A DNA stretch of 64,000 nt from the NCBI RefSeq assembly GCF_023516615.1, contig NZ_JAMGBF010000017.1:79706-143705 (forward strand), in the 5' to 3' direction. Both the position numbers and the translations under genes were made by a program. This DNA is from Streptomyces panaciradicis (GTDB lineage: Bacteria; Actinomycetota; Actinomycetes; Streptomycetales; Streptomycetaceae). Positions within the stretch are counted from its first letter, which is position 1, and every line of letters starts with the position of its first letter. Below the pieces are notes generated by a model, which was given only the letters and a program-made list of their open reading frames with translations, was not told the DNA's origin and searched no databases. Shown in pieces: positions 17,484 to 25,931 of this stretch.

Positions 17484-18767
17484 TCACCCTTCCAGCAGCC
17501 GCTGTCCCACGTACTCGCCCTTCGCCGCCCCGCCCGGTACCGCGAACAGTCCGCTCGCCTCGTGCCGGATGTACTTCGACAGGGCGTCACCGCGGTCGAG
17601 CTTGCGCTGCAGGGGGACGAAGCCGCGCAGCGGGTCCGCCTGCCAGCACACGAACAGCAGCCCCGCGTCCGGCGCCCCGTCGGCGTCGATGCCGTCGTGG
17701 TAGGAGAACGGGCGCCGCAGGATGGCCGCCCCGCCGTTCTGGTCGGGCCGGCTGATCCGGGCGTGGGCGTTGAGGGGGACCACGAGATCGCCCTTGGCGT
17801 CGGTCTTCTCCAGGTCCATCGCGGTCGTCTCGGAGCCGCCGGACAGCGGGGCGCCGTTGGACTTCCGGCGCCCGATGACGTTCTCCTGAGCGGTGAGCGA
17901 GAGCTTCTCCCAGTCGTCGAGCAGCATGCGGATACGGCGTACGACGGCGTAGGAGCCGTTCGCCATCCAGGCCGGGTCGCCGGAGCCGGAGGCGGGCACG
18001 AAGATCCGCTGGTCGAAGTCGGCGTCCGCCGGCTTGGGATTGCGGGTGCCGTCGAGCTGGCCCATGAGGTTGCGTGCCGTCATGGGGTGGGCGGTGGCAC
18101 CCGGCGTGCGGTTGAAGCCGTTCATCTGCCAGCGGACCTTCGCCGCGCTGCCCGCGTCCTTCTGGATCGCGCGCAGGGCGTGGAAGGCGACGAGGGCGTC
18201 GTCGGCGCCGATCTGCACCCACAGGTCGCCGTCGCTGCGGGCCTTGTCGAGGTGGTCGGAGGAGAAGTCGGGCAGCGGGTCGAGGGAGGCCGGGCGCTGC
18301 TTCTCCAGGCCGGTGCGGGAGAAGAAGCTGTGCCCGAAGCCGAAGGTGACGGTCAGCGAGGACGGCCCGGCGTCCCGCGCCACGTACGTGTCGTCGCTCG
18401 ACGCGGACTCACCGGCCATCAGCCGTTCGGCCGTCGCGGACCAGCGGCGCAGCAGCGCGGCGGCCTCCTTGCGCCCGGCGCCCGGCGCCAGGTCGAAGGC
18501 GACGAGGTGGCCCTTGGCCTGCAGGCCGTCGGTGATGCCCGGCTGATGTTTCCCGTGAAACATTGCCATGTCCGCGCCGAGAGAGCTCAGCGGAGCGGCC
18601 TGGGAGGGCGCGGCGGCGTATCCCACGGCGGCGCCCGCCGCGCCGAGCACGAGGCCGGTGGCGCCGGCGGTGCCGAGCAGGGCGCGGCGCGAGACGCCGG
18701 GCGAGGAGGAGGTCTCCGGTGAGGCACCCGTGGGGGCGGTGGCCTGCGGAAGGGACTGTTCGGGCAT
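17484..18767 (-). CDS. dtpA: Tat-exported DyP-type heme peroxidase
   Basis: 427 residues. A twin-arginine signal SRRALLGTAGATGLVLG lies near residues 26-43, so the folded heme protein is exported. DyP signatures are GQLDGTRNP (distal Asp) and NAHARISRP (proximal His). The S. lividans orthologue DtpA is required for maturation of the copper radical oxidase GlxA and for development. It is the last gene of the YcnI-Sco-ECuC-CopCD operon, which supports that role. A near-perfect parS sequence lies inside the coding region at 18547-18562. EfeB iron-uptake peroxidases are related but come with EfeU/EfeO, absent here. Confidence 0.92.
   Translation of the reverse strand: MPEQSLPQATAPTGASPETSSSPGVSRRALLGTAGATGLVLGAAGAAVGYAAAPSQAAPLSSLGADMAMFHGKHQPGITDGLQAKGHLVAFDLAPGAGRKEAAALLRRWSATAERLMAGESASSDDTYVARDAGPSSLTVTFGFGHSFFSRTGLEKQRPASLDPLPDFSSDHLDKARSDGDLWVQIGADDALVAFHALRAIQKDAGSAAKVRWQMNGFNRTPGATAHPMTARNLMGQLDGTRNPKPADADFDQRIFVPASGSGDPAWMANGSYAVVRRIRMLLDDWEKLSLTAQENVIGRRKSNGAPLSGGSETTAMDLEKTDAKGDLVVPLNAHARISRPDQNGGAAILRRPFSYHDGIDADGAPDAGLLFVCWQADPLRGFVPLQRKLDRGDALSKYIRHEASGLFAVPGGAAKGEYVGQRLLEG
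18547..18562. other. parS: parS-like site inside dtpA (one mismatch)
   Basis: TGTTTCCCGTGAAACA matches the 16-bp parS consensus TGTTTCACGTGAAACA at 15 positions; only the seventh base differs. It is in the coding sequence, so codon choice alone would rarely give it (it encodes the Met-Phe-His-Gly-Lys-His stretch after the signal peptide). Degenerate parS sites within genes are known in Streptomyces. The half-site symmetry is broken at one position, so ParB affinity is likely lower. Confidence 0.8.
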
Positions 18768-18775
18768 GGTGCGGT

Positions 18776-20938
18776 TCAGCCGATCTGCGCGTTCTTGGAG
18801 ACGGTCACCTGGTCGATGTCGGAGGTGCGCACGGTCACGGCGACCTTCCAGTCGCCCGCCATGGGGATCTGCACGTCGCTCGCCGCCCAGTGGCCGGTGG
18901 CGACGCGGTCGGGGGTGACGGGCAGCGGCCCGATCTTCCTGGCCTCCAGGGTGAAGGCGACTTTCACCTCGGGGATGTCGAAGGCGCGCCCGTTGGTCCG
19001 GGTGACGTAGACGTGCATCTCGTTGCCGCCCACGCGCGCGGGGTCGAGGTCGACCGACACGACGCCCTTGCCGTCGGTGCCGCCCGTGTCGAAGGGCATG
19101 GTCAGCGTCACCGCCCCGGACGAGGAGTCCGCCGGCGAAGAGGAGGAAGAAGAGGACGACGTGGCCGCCTTGGCCTCCTGCTCGGTACGGCCGGGCTCGG
19201 TCTGCGTCAGCACGGTGGTGACGGCGAGCAGGACGACGGCCACACCCGCCTCCGCGAGCACGGAGCGCCGCAGTCCGAAGCGGTCGGGGTCGGCATCGCG
19301 CTCGCGCTTCTGCCGGGCGGTGGCCACGGCGGCCCGCTGCCGGGCGAGCTGGGCGGCCCGCCGGGAGTCGGCGGGGGACTCGGAGGAGCCCCCGGTGGCC
19401 CCTGCCGCACCGCTGTCGGCGACCTCGCCCGAGTCGTCGGAGGCCGCGGAGCCGCGGGCACCTTCTACCGCGGAGCCGCGGGCACCCTGCACCGCGGACC
19501 CCGAGCCCGACGCCGTCTTCGCCGAGCCGCCCGCCGCGCGAGCGGCCGCCGGCTCCTTGCGCCGCGGCACGTCCTCGGCCGCCTCCTCGTGCCCGGCGGC
19601 CGCCCGGTCCCCGGACGTCTCCTCCTGGTCCGCGGAAGCCTCCTCCTGCCCGGAGGCCGGCTCGCCGGCGGATTCCTCCGACGCCTCGCTCTCCCCCGTC
19701 CGCGCGTCACTCCCGTCCGCCAGCCGTCCCGTCCACCGCCGCGAGACCGACGCGATGCCGACGAGCAGCGCCACCAGCCCGATCTTGACGAGGAGCAGCT
19801 GCCCGTACGCGGTGTCGGTGAAGGCCGACCAGGAGCCGAGCTGGCGCCAGGACTGGTAGACGCCGGTCGCGACGAGGGCGACGACGCTGCCGAAGGCGAG
19901 CGTCGAGAAACGCCGTACCGCGGAGGCCTCGACCGGTGTCGGCGAGCGGTACAGCGCCACGAGCAGCGCGGTGAGCCCGCCCAGCCAGGCCGCGACCGCG
20001 AGCAGATGCACCACGTCGACCGGCATCGCGATGCCGGGCTGCAGGCCGGTCGAGGCGTGCTCGGCCATCGCCCAGCTGGCCGCGAGACCGGCCGACACCA
20101 CGAACCCGCCGATCGCGAGCCCGAACGTCAGGTCCCGCTTCTCCTCCTCGTCGCGCTTGTCGTAGGCGCCGAACAGGACGGCGATGAACAGCGCGGCCGC
20201 GGCGAGCAGCAGCAGCCGGGAGACCAGCGCCGCGCCCGTCTTGGTCTGCAGCACCTGGCCGAGCAGGCTCAGGTCGAAGATGTCGCCGACCTTGCCGGAG
20301 CCGGTGTAGGAGCCGCGCAGGAGCAGCAGCAGAAGGGTGGCCGAGGTGAGCGCCAGCCACCCGGAGACCACCAGCCGCTGCACGGCCCGCACGCCCGAGC
20401 CGCGGCGCCAGCAGGCCAGCACGAAGGCGCCGCCGCCGACCATGACGATGAAACCGGCGTACGACATGTACCGCCCGAAGCCGTACAGCCAGCCCACGAC
20501 CCCGCCGCCGGCCGTGTCGCCGGAGACCGAGACGGTGGTCTGGGAGGGGGCGCCGATGGAGAAGGTGAAGGCGCCGGCGACGGGATGGCTGTCCGCCGAG
20601 ACGACCTGCCAGGAGACCGTGTAGGTGCCGTCGGGCAGGCCGCTCTTGAGCTGCACGGCGTACGAGGTGCCGCTGATGTTCGCCGGTTTGCCGGTGTCGA
20701 CGCGCTTGCCCTTGGGGTCGAGCACGCGCAGCGAGTCGTCGGAGGTGGCGACCTTCTCGGAGAAGTCGAGGGTGACCTGGGTCGGCGCCTTGTCGACCAC
20801 CACCCCCTGCGCGGGGTCGCTGCCGGTGAGCGCGGCGTGCGCGGAGGCCGGGCCGGCACCGGCGAGAAGGACGCCGATCACGGCCAGGAACAGCAGCACC
20901 AGCGCCCGTGTGCGGCGGGGGGTGATGGTCGGTGTCAC
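18776..20938 (-). CDS. CopC-CopD fusion, copper transport membrane protein
   Basis: 720 residues. Signal sequence, then a CopC domain (about 30-130) starting after SAHAALTGSDPAQG, whose His is the likely Cu(II) ligand. From about 145 to 400 there are eight or so membrane helices of the CopD family (VLACWRR, LLAVAAWLGGLTALLVALYR). A low-complexity acidic and Ala/Glu-rich cytoplasmic stretch runs about 405-550, followed by a final helix and a YtkA-like extracellular domain (about 625-715). It sits between ecuC and dtpA, supporting copper import or handling for exported cuproenzymes. Confidence 0.88.
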   Translation of the reverse strand: MTPTITPRRTRALVLLFLAVIGVLLAGAGPASAHAALTGSDPAQGVVVDKAPTQVTLDFSEKVATSDDSLRVLDPKGKRVDTGKPANISGTSYAVQLKSGLPDGTYTVSWQVVSADSHPVAGAFTFSIGAPSQTTVSVSGDTAGGGVVGWLYGFGRYMSYAGFIVMVGGGAFVLACWRRGSGVRAVQRLVVSGWLALTSATLLLLLLRGSYTGSGKVGDIFDLSLLGQVLQTKTGAALVSRLLLLAAAALFIAVLFGAYDKRDEEEKRDLTFGLAIGGFVVSAGLAASWAMAEHASTGLQPGIAMPVDVVHLLAVAAWLGGLTALLVALYRSPTPVEASAVRRFSTLAFGSVVALVATGVYQSWRQLGSWSAFTDTAYGQLLLVKIGLVALLVGIASVSRRWTGRLADGSDARTGESEASEESAGEPASGQEEASADQEETSGDRAAAGHEEAAEDVPRRKEPAAARAAGGSAKTASGSGSAVQGARGSAVEGARGSAASDDSGEVADSGAAGATGGSSESPADSRRAAQLARQRAAVATARQKRERDADPDRFGLRRSVLAEAGVAVVLLAVTTVLTQTEPGRTEQEAKAATSSSSSSSSPADSSSGAVTLTMPFDTGGTDGKGVVSVDLDPARVGGNEMHVYVTRTNGRAFDIPEVKVAFTLEARKIGPLPVTPDRVATGHWAASDVQIPMAGDWKVAVTVRTSDIDQVTVSKNAQIG

Positions 20939-20953
20939 GGTGGTGCCTCTCCC

Positions 20954-21415
20954 TCAGTGGCCGGTCGCAGGGTTGTACGTGGCCGACTTCACCGGCATCT
21001 CGACGGTGACGGGGTCGGACTTGGCGAAGTGCAGTTCGACGGCGACCTTCTCGCCCTGCTTCGGCTTCCCCTTCAGCTTCTCGAACATCAGGTGGTTGCC
21101 GCCGCTCTTGAACACGAGTTGACCGTGCGCGGGCACATCCAGGGAGGTGACCTCCCGCATGGACTGCCCGACGGTCTCATGCATGGTGACGCTGCCCGCC
21201 GCGTCACTGGTGACGGAGGTCAGTTCGTCCTTGACGTCGCCCTTGTTGGTGAGGGTGAAGAAGCCGGCGGCCATCTCGCCCGTGATGGGCTGGGGCATGT
21301 AGGAGGCGCTGACGGACAGTTCGGGCCGGTCGCCGCCGGATCCGCCCGAGCCGCCGCAGCCCGCGAGGGCGAGGGCGCCCGTTATCGCCAGCGCCGTGGG
21401 AAGGAGCCGCCTCAC
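20954..21415 (-). CDS. ecuC: Extracellular copper chaperone, PCuAC family lipoprotein
   Basis: 153 residues with a lipobox LALAGCGG at about residues 16-20. The Cu(I) motif H-M...M...H-M is visible as TMHETVGQSM and GGNHLMFEKL. PCuAC proteins hand Cu(I) to Sco proteins or the CuA site of cytochrome oxidase; in S. lividans ECuC passes copper to Sco. The stop of sco overlaps its start (4 bp), so the two are coupled. Confidence 0.92.
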   Translation of the reverse strand: MRRLLPTALAITGALALAGCGGSGGSGGDRPELSVSASYMPQPITGEMAAGFFTLTNKGDVKDELTSVTSDAAGSVTMHETVGQSMREVTSLDVPAHGQLVFKSGGNHLMFEKLKGKPKQGEKVAVELHFAKSDPVTVEMPVKSATYNPATGH

Positions 21416-22065
21416 GGGTTCTGCCCCTTGACGATCTTGGGGAGGTCCTTGGTGTAGTCGTCGACCGAGGCGTCCTCGCCGTAGAGGACGTAACCGGCGT
21501 TCGTCTTCGGGGAGAAGGCGATGACCTGGGTGCCGTGCACCGAGACGGTCTTGCCGGTCTTCTTGTCCTTGTGGGTCGGCTCGATGGAGATGCCCAGGGT
21601 GCGGGCGCCCGCCTGGACGGTGGAGAAGTCACCGGTCAGGCCGACGAACGCGGGGTCGATGCCCTTGAGCCACTTGCCGAGCTCGGCCGGGGTGTCGCGG
21701 GCCGGGTCCGTGGTCACGAACACCACCCGCAGCTCGTCCTGTTCGGCCTTGGGCAGCTGCTTCTTGGCGACCGCGAGGTTGCTCATCGTCGTCGGGCAGA
21801 CGTCGGGGCAGTGGGTGTAGCCGAAGTAGATCAGCGTCGGCTTTCCGGCGGTCTCCTTGCGGAAGTCGTACTTCCGGCCGTGCGTGTCGGTGAGCACCAG
21901 GTCCGGCTTCTCGAACGGCTGGTCGAGGACGGTGGCGGCCTTCCGCGCGGTGTCCTCGGAGACCACGGCGACCGGTGAGTCACCGCTGTCACCGCTGCCG
22001 CAGGCGGTGAGGGTCAGGGAGGCGGCGGCGAGGAGCGCGGCCGCGGCGAACGTCTTCTTGCGCAT
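21412..22065 (-). CDS. sco: Sco1/SenC-family copper chaperone lipoprotein
   Basis: 217 residues. Lipobox LTLTACGS near residue 20 anchors it outside the membrane. The thioredoxin-like fold carries the copper site FGYTHCPDVCPTT (CxxxC) and a distal His in VSVHGTQVIAF. It delivers Cu to cytochrome c oxidase, and in S. lividans to development. The ATG at 22065 is used because the frame upstream of it has no signal peptide features. It overlaps the downstream ecuC gene by 4 bp. Confidence 0.93.
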   Translation of the reverse strand: MRKKTFAAAALLAAASLTLTACGSGDSGDSPVAVVSEDTARKAATVLDQPFEKPDLVLTDTHGRKYDFRKETAGKPTLIYFGYTHCPDVCPTTMSNLAVAKKQLPKAEQDELRVVFVTTDPARDTPAELGKWLKGIDPAFVGLTGDFSTVQAGARTLGISIEPTHKDKKTGKTVSVHGTQVIAFSPKTNAGYVLYGEDASVDDYTKDLPKIVKGQNP

Positions 22066-22145
22066 AGAAAAATGTCCCAGATGTGAGAGCTCCGGTGTGC
22101 ACCGGGGGCCGTGCGGCCCCCGGTGCACAGGGCGGTGGAAGGACC

Positions 22146-22877
22146 TCAGGCGTCGGAGCGCCGACGGCCGGCCAGCACGCCGTAGGCCACGCCGAGCGCG
22201 CCGACGGCGATGCCGACGACGGCGAGCACGCGCGCGGTGGTGTCACTGCTGTCGGAGGACGCGGCGGAGTCGGAGGAGGCGGCCGTGGTGGTCTTGTCGG
22301 AGGCGTCCTCCGCGGCCGTCGAGCCGTGGTGCCCGTCCTCGGCGGCCGCGGACAGGGTCAGCACGGGCGCCGGGTTCTCCGGCTCCTCCTGGCCGTCCTG
22401 CTGGACCTCGATCCAGCGCACGACCTCCTTGTTGTCGTACGTCTGGATCGCCTTGAAGACCAGTTCGTCGGCGTCCTCGGGCAGCGCGCCCACGGAGACC
22501 GGGAACTTCTCGAAGTAGCCGGGCTCGATGCCCTTGCCGTCCGCGGTCCAGGTGATCTTGGAGACGGCCTCGGTGATCTTCTTGCCGTGCACCACGAGCG
22601 GCTTGGCCAGCTCGGTCTTGGTGACCTTGATCTTCCAGCCGTCCATCGGCTCCGGCATCGCGGAGGCCAGCGGGTGGTCGGCCGGGAAGGCGACCTCCAG
22701 CTTGGTGGTCGAGGCGTTGTCCCGCTCGTTGGGGACCTTGAAGTCGACGACCGCGTAACCGCCCTTGGCGGCCGCGCCCTCGGGCTGCACGCTGACGTGC
22801 GCGAACGCGGGGCCGGACAGGGCGAGCACGGCGGCGCCGGCCAGGGCGCCGGAGGCGGCGAGACGAGAGACCTTCAT
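22146..22877 (-). CDS. YcnI-family (DUF1775) copper-binding membrane-anchored protein
   Basis: About 243 residues. Signal peptide, then AFAHVSVQPEG: cleavage would leave an N-terminal His that binds copper in YcnI. The DUF1775 domain spans about 28-165, followed by a Ser/Asp/Thr-rich linker and a C-terminal helix VLAVVGIAVGALGVAYGVL. ATG 22877 (MKVSRLAAS) gives the normal signal peptide. First gene of the copper operon running leftward. Confidence 0.88.
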   Translation of the reverse strand: MKVSRLAASGALAGAAVLALSGPAFAHVSVQPEGAAAKGGYAVVDFKVPNERDNASTTKLEVAFPADHPLASAMPEPMDGWKIKVTKTELAKPLVVHGKKITEAVSKITWTADGKGIEPGYFEKFPVSVGALPEDADELVFKAIQTYDNKEVVRWIEVQQDGQEEPENPAPVLTLSAAAEDGHHGSTAAEDASDKTTTAASSDSAASSDSSDTTARVLAVVGIAVGALGVAYGVLAGRRRSDA

Positions 22878-22988
22878 GGCAGAGAGCACTCCACTTCGAG
22901 TGTGGTCACGGTGATGGGGTGCGCGCGCACGCGCGCGTGTCGCACGACGGCGGCCCCCACCCCGAAGGAGTGCGGTGCTCGCGTCGCG

Positions 22989-23801
22989 TCAGGCGGCGAG
23001 GAGGAAGGGCGCGGCGGCGGGCGGGCCGCGCCTGATCACCGTGTGCTGGAGTGCGGCGGTACGGGGTCCGGGCGATGCGAGCGGGGTGGTGCGCCGCACG
23101 CGCGGCCCCGCCTCGGGTGCGCCCGGGAGCCCGGCGCGCAGGGCGCGCACCAGGGCGAACGCGGAGCGCAGGGACCGTACGAGAGCCCCGTCGGCCAGGG
23201 AGTCCGCGGACAGTTCGACGAGCCTGAGCAGTGCCAGGTCCCCGCGGCGCAGCAGCCAGCCCGCGGCGACCGCCGCGAGGACGTGGCCGAGGAGCATCGG
23301 CAGGGACGGCAGCAGGGACCCCAACGACGGGGAACCGGCCGGGCGCATGGAGCTCATGTCCATGGTGGGGGCCGGCGCGATCCGGGCGTCGGTGAGGATG
23401 CGGCGGGCCTGGGCGGGGCTGATGGCCGCCGCGGCCGCCCCGCAGGTGATGCGTGCCGCCTGCCGGACCAGCGAGGCGTCGGACGCCGACGTCATGGACG
23501 CCATCGACATGCCGCTGGTGGCCGTGTGCTGCCCCAGCCCGAAGAGCGTGTGGAGCACGGTCTGTCCGGCCGCGAGCAGTGCGGCGATCCCGGGCAGCGA
23601 GCGCTCGCGTCCGGTGAGCGGCACCGTGACCAGCAGGACCCCGAGGAAACCGGCAACCAGCGTCCACGGCGGGACGGGGGCGCAGGAGGCCAGGGTGTGT
23701 CCGCCCGCGGCCAGCACGACGCAGACCGCGGCGAACACCGCGGCCCGCAGAATCCGGACGTCTCGTCCGGAGCGCGCCCTGCGCTGGTGGGGGGCAGTCA
23801 T
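22989..23801 (-). CDS. Met/His-rich integral membrane protein
   Basis: 270 residues with about five membrane helices. The loop HTATSGMSMASMTSAS and the patch MDMSSMRP are Met-rich, as in membrane copper proteins. No family is recognised. It is immediately upstream of the YcnI gene on the same strand, so a role in copper handling is inferred only from context and composition. A GC alternating tract (about 22917-22945) lies between the two genes. Confidence 0.72.
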   Translation of the reverse strand: MTAPHQRRARSGRDVRILRAAVFAAVCVVLAAGGHTLASCAPVPPWTLVAGFLGVLLVTVPLTGRERSLPGIAALLAAGQTVLHTLFGLGQHTATSGMSMASMTSASDASLVRQAARITCGAAAAAISPAQARRILTDARIAPAPTMDMSSMRPAGSPSLGSLLPSLPMLLGHVLAAVAAGWLLRRGDLALLRLVELSADSLADGALVRSLRSAFALVRALRAGLPGAPEAGPRVRRTTPLASPGPRTAALQHTVIRRGPPAAAPFLLAA

Positions 23802-24023
23802 GGCGGGCTCATCATCCCACTGGCCCCGCCCACGCCGTACGGCAGGTCCACAAGATGACCTACGGGCAGAAGATCACTGTCTGGCACAAGCTGATCGGAC
23901 ATACACCGATTACGGACCGGACGCATCGCCCATATGGGCGGCGTCACGTCAACTCCGTGCTTACACACGCCTACGCGCGGCAATAAAGAACGGTATGTCG
24001 AGCCGCGGCCGGGAGGCTGGAGC

Positions 24024-24470
24024 ATGAGCATCTGGTGGTCACTCCACTTGCGGCGGGAAGCCGCGAGCGTGCCGCTCGCCCGGCGGCTGCTGCTCGGCGC
24101 GATGGAGACGGCGGGGGTCGACCCCGACATCTCCTACGACCTCTCCGTCGCCCTCAGCGAGGCCTGCGCGAACGCCGTCGAGCACGGCGGCGGCGCCGAA
24201 CCCGGCGCGTCCTCGGAGGAGTACCGGGTCACGGCCTACCTGGACGGCGAGAAGTGCCGGATCGAGGTCACGGACTCGGGCCCCGGGCTCGCGGGGCCCC
24301 CGGCGGCCCGCCCCGCCCGCGCCGACGCCGAGCACGGCAGGGGCCTGTATCTGATCCGGGAGCTCACCGACCACGTCCACATCGGCGACAAGCCCGGCCG
24401 CGACGGCACGGTGGTGAGCTTCGACAAGATCCTCAAGTGGCGGGCGGACGCTCCGCTGCTGGCGGTCTGA
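24024..24470 (+). CDS. RsbW-like ATP-binding protein (anti-sigma-type HATPase)
   Basis: 148 residues of the GHKL ATPase fold. The N-box is ALSEACANAVEHGG, the G1 motif VTDSGPG, and G2 EHGRGLYLI. There is no kinase His domain. Such small ATPases act as serine kinases on anti-anti-sigma factors or as anti-sigma factors. No sigma or STAS gene is adjacent. GGGAGG lies 7 nt before the ATG. Divergent from the membrane protein gene upstream. Confidence 0.85.
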   Translation: MSIWWSLHLRREAASVPLARRLLLGAMETAGVDPDISYDLSVALSEACANAVEHGGGAEPGASSEEYRVTAYLDGEKCRIEVTDSGPGLAGPPAARPARADAEHGRGLYLIRELTDHVHIGDKPGRDGTVVSFDKILKWRADAPLLAV

Positions 24471-24471
24471 G

Positions 24472-25851
24472 TCAGCGGACCGGTTCGGCCGACTCCAGCA
24501 CCTTCTCGAGCACCTCCAGCGCCTCCGGGTACACCCGCTCCCGGGGCGTCCCGTACCCCACGACCAGCCCCTGCGGGTGTGCCTCGTCCGGGGTGTGCCA
24601 GTGGTCGCCGAGCCGGCCCAGGGCCAGGCCCTCCGCCTCGGCGCGTTCCAGCACCTGCGCCTCGTCGGCGACCTCCACGAGCGCGTGCAGTCCGGCCGCG
24701 ATGCCGCGCACGGTGCGGCGGCCGCCCAGCCGGTCGAGGAGCTGGTCGCGGCGCCTGCGGTACCTCAGCCGGCACGCGCGCACGTGACGGTCGTAGGCGT
24801 GGCTCTCGATGAGTTCGGCGAGCGCCAGCTGGCCGATGGACTCCGTGTGGTGGTCGCTGTGCAGCTTGACGTCGGCGACCGCGTCGACGAGGTGCGGCGG
24901 CAGCACCATCCAGCCGAGCCGCAGCGCGGGCCCCAGCGTCTTGGAGGCCGTGCCGAGGTAGACGACCTGCCCGGGCGCCATGCCCTGGAGCGCGCCGACG
25001 GGCTGGCGGTCGTAGCGGAACTCCCCATCGTAGTCGTCCTCGACGATCAGCCCGCCCCGTGCGCGTGCCCAGTCCGTCAGCGCCCGCCGCCGCTCCGGGT
25101 GGAGCGTCACACCGGTCGGGTACTGGTGGGCCGGGGTGACCACGGCGGCCCGGCAGTCACCGAGTTCCCGCGCCCGCACCCCCCGCTCGTCGACCCGTGC
25201 CGGGACGACGCTGCCGCCGTTGCGCCGCACGACCTCCCGGTGGAACGCCAGCCCGGGGTCCTCCATCGCGATCTCGCCGCCCTCCAGCACGCGGGTCAGC
25301 AGTGCGAGACCCTGCACGTACCCGGAGGTGATCACGATCCGCTCGGGCGGCGCGATCACGCCTCGCGCGCGCCCCAGGTAACCCGACAGCGCCGTACGCA
25401 GTTCGATGCGCCCGCGCGGATCGCCGTAGTCGTACGCCGGCAGCGGCGCCGTCGCGATCGCCCGCCGCAGCGCCCTGAGCCAGGCCGCCGCCGGGAACGC
25501 GCCCACGTCCGGGCTGCCGGGCCGCAGGTCGAAACGCGGCTTACGCGCGCGTGCGGCGGTGCTCGGCGTCTCCGTCTCGGCCGAGGGCAGCTCGGCGACC
25601 TGGGTGCCCGAGCCCTGCCGGGCCGTCAGATAGCCCTCGGCGACGAGCTGGTCGTAGGCGGCCTTGGCGGTCCCCCGCGAGACCCCCAGCTCGGTCGCGA
25701 GCCGGCGCGTGGCCGGCAGGCGGGTTCCGGGCGCCAGCCGCCCGTCGCGCACCGCGTCGCGCAGCGCCCGTTCCAGCCCGACCCGCCGTCCTTCGCCGTC
25801 GTCGGTCTCCAGATGCAGATCGACACCGACGCCGGACCAGAAGTCGTCCAC
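24472..25851 (-). CDS. MocR/PdxR-type regulator (GntR HTH plus aminotransferase domain)
   Basis: 459 residues. A GntR winged helix (about 15-85: LERALRDAVRDGRLAPGTRL, ELGVSRGTAKAAYDQL) is fused to a fold-type I aminotransferase domain. The PLP lysine is in YLGTASKTLGPALRLGW and the AYDYGDPRG motif binds PLP. PdxR proteins activate vitamin B6 synthesis genes; others control GABA or taurine catabolism. No pdxST is adjacent, so the target is unknown. The stop lies 2 bp from the convergent anti-sigma-type gene. Confidence 0.9.
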   Translation of the reverse strand: MDDFWSGVGVDLHLETDDGEGRRVGLERALRDAVRDGRLAPGTRLPATRRLATELGVSRGTAKAAYDQLVAEGYLTARQGSGTQVAELPSAETETPSTAARARKPRFDLRPGSPDVGAFPAAAWLRALRRAIATAPLPAYDYGDPRGRIELRTALSGYLGRARGVIAPPERIVITSGYVQGLALLTRVLEGGEIAMEDPGLAFHREVVRRNGGSVVPARVDERGVRARELGDCRAAVVTPAHQYPTGVTLHPERRRALTDWARARGGLIVEDDYDGEFRYDRQPVGALQGMAPGQVVYLGTASKTLGPALRLGWMVLPPHLVDAVADVKLHSDHHTESIGQLALAELIESHAYDRHVRACRLRYRRRRDQLLDRLGGRRTVRGIAAGLHALVEVADEAQVLERAEAEGLALGRLGDHWHTPDEAHPQGLVVGYGTPRERVYPEALEVLEKVLESAEPVR

Positions 25852-25931
25852 GACGGCCCTCCCCCCAGGTTCGTGAATGCGGGCACATCAATGGCCGGGC
25901 ACCTCACCGGTACCCGGCCATCCGTGTCGTA

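Noticed and set aside
18563..21457. Open frame of 964 codons on the + strand
   Set aside because: It is the antisense shadow of the DtpA, CopCD and ECuC genes; high GC leaves long open frames. Its translation is Arg/Gly-rich with no domain.
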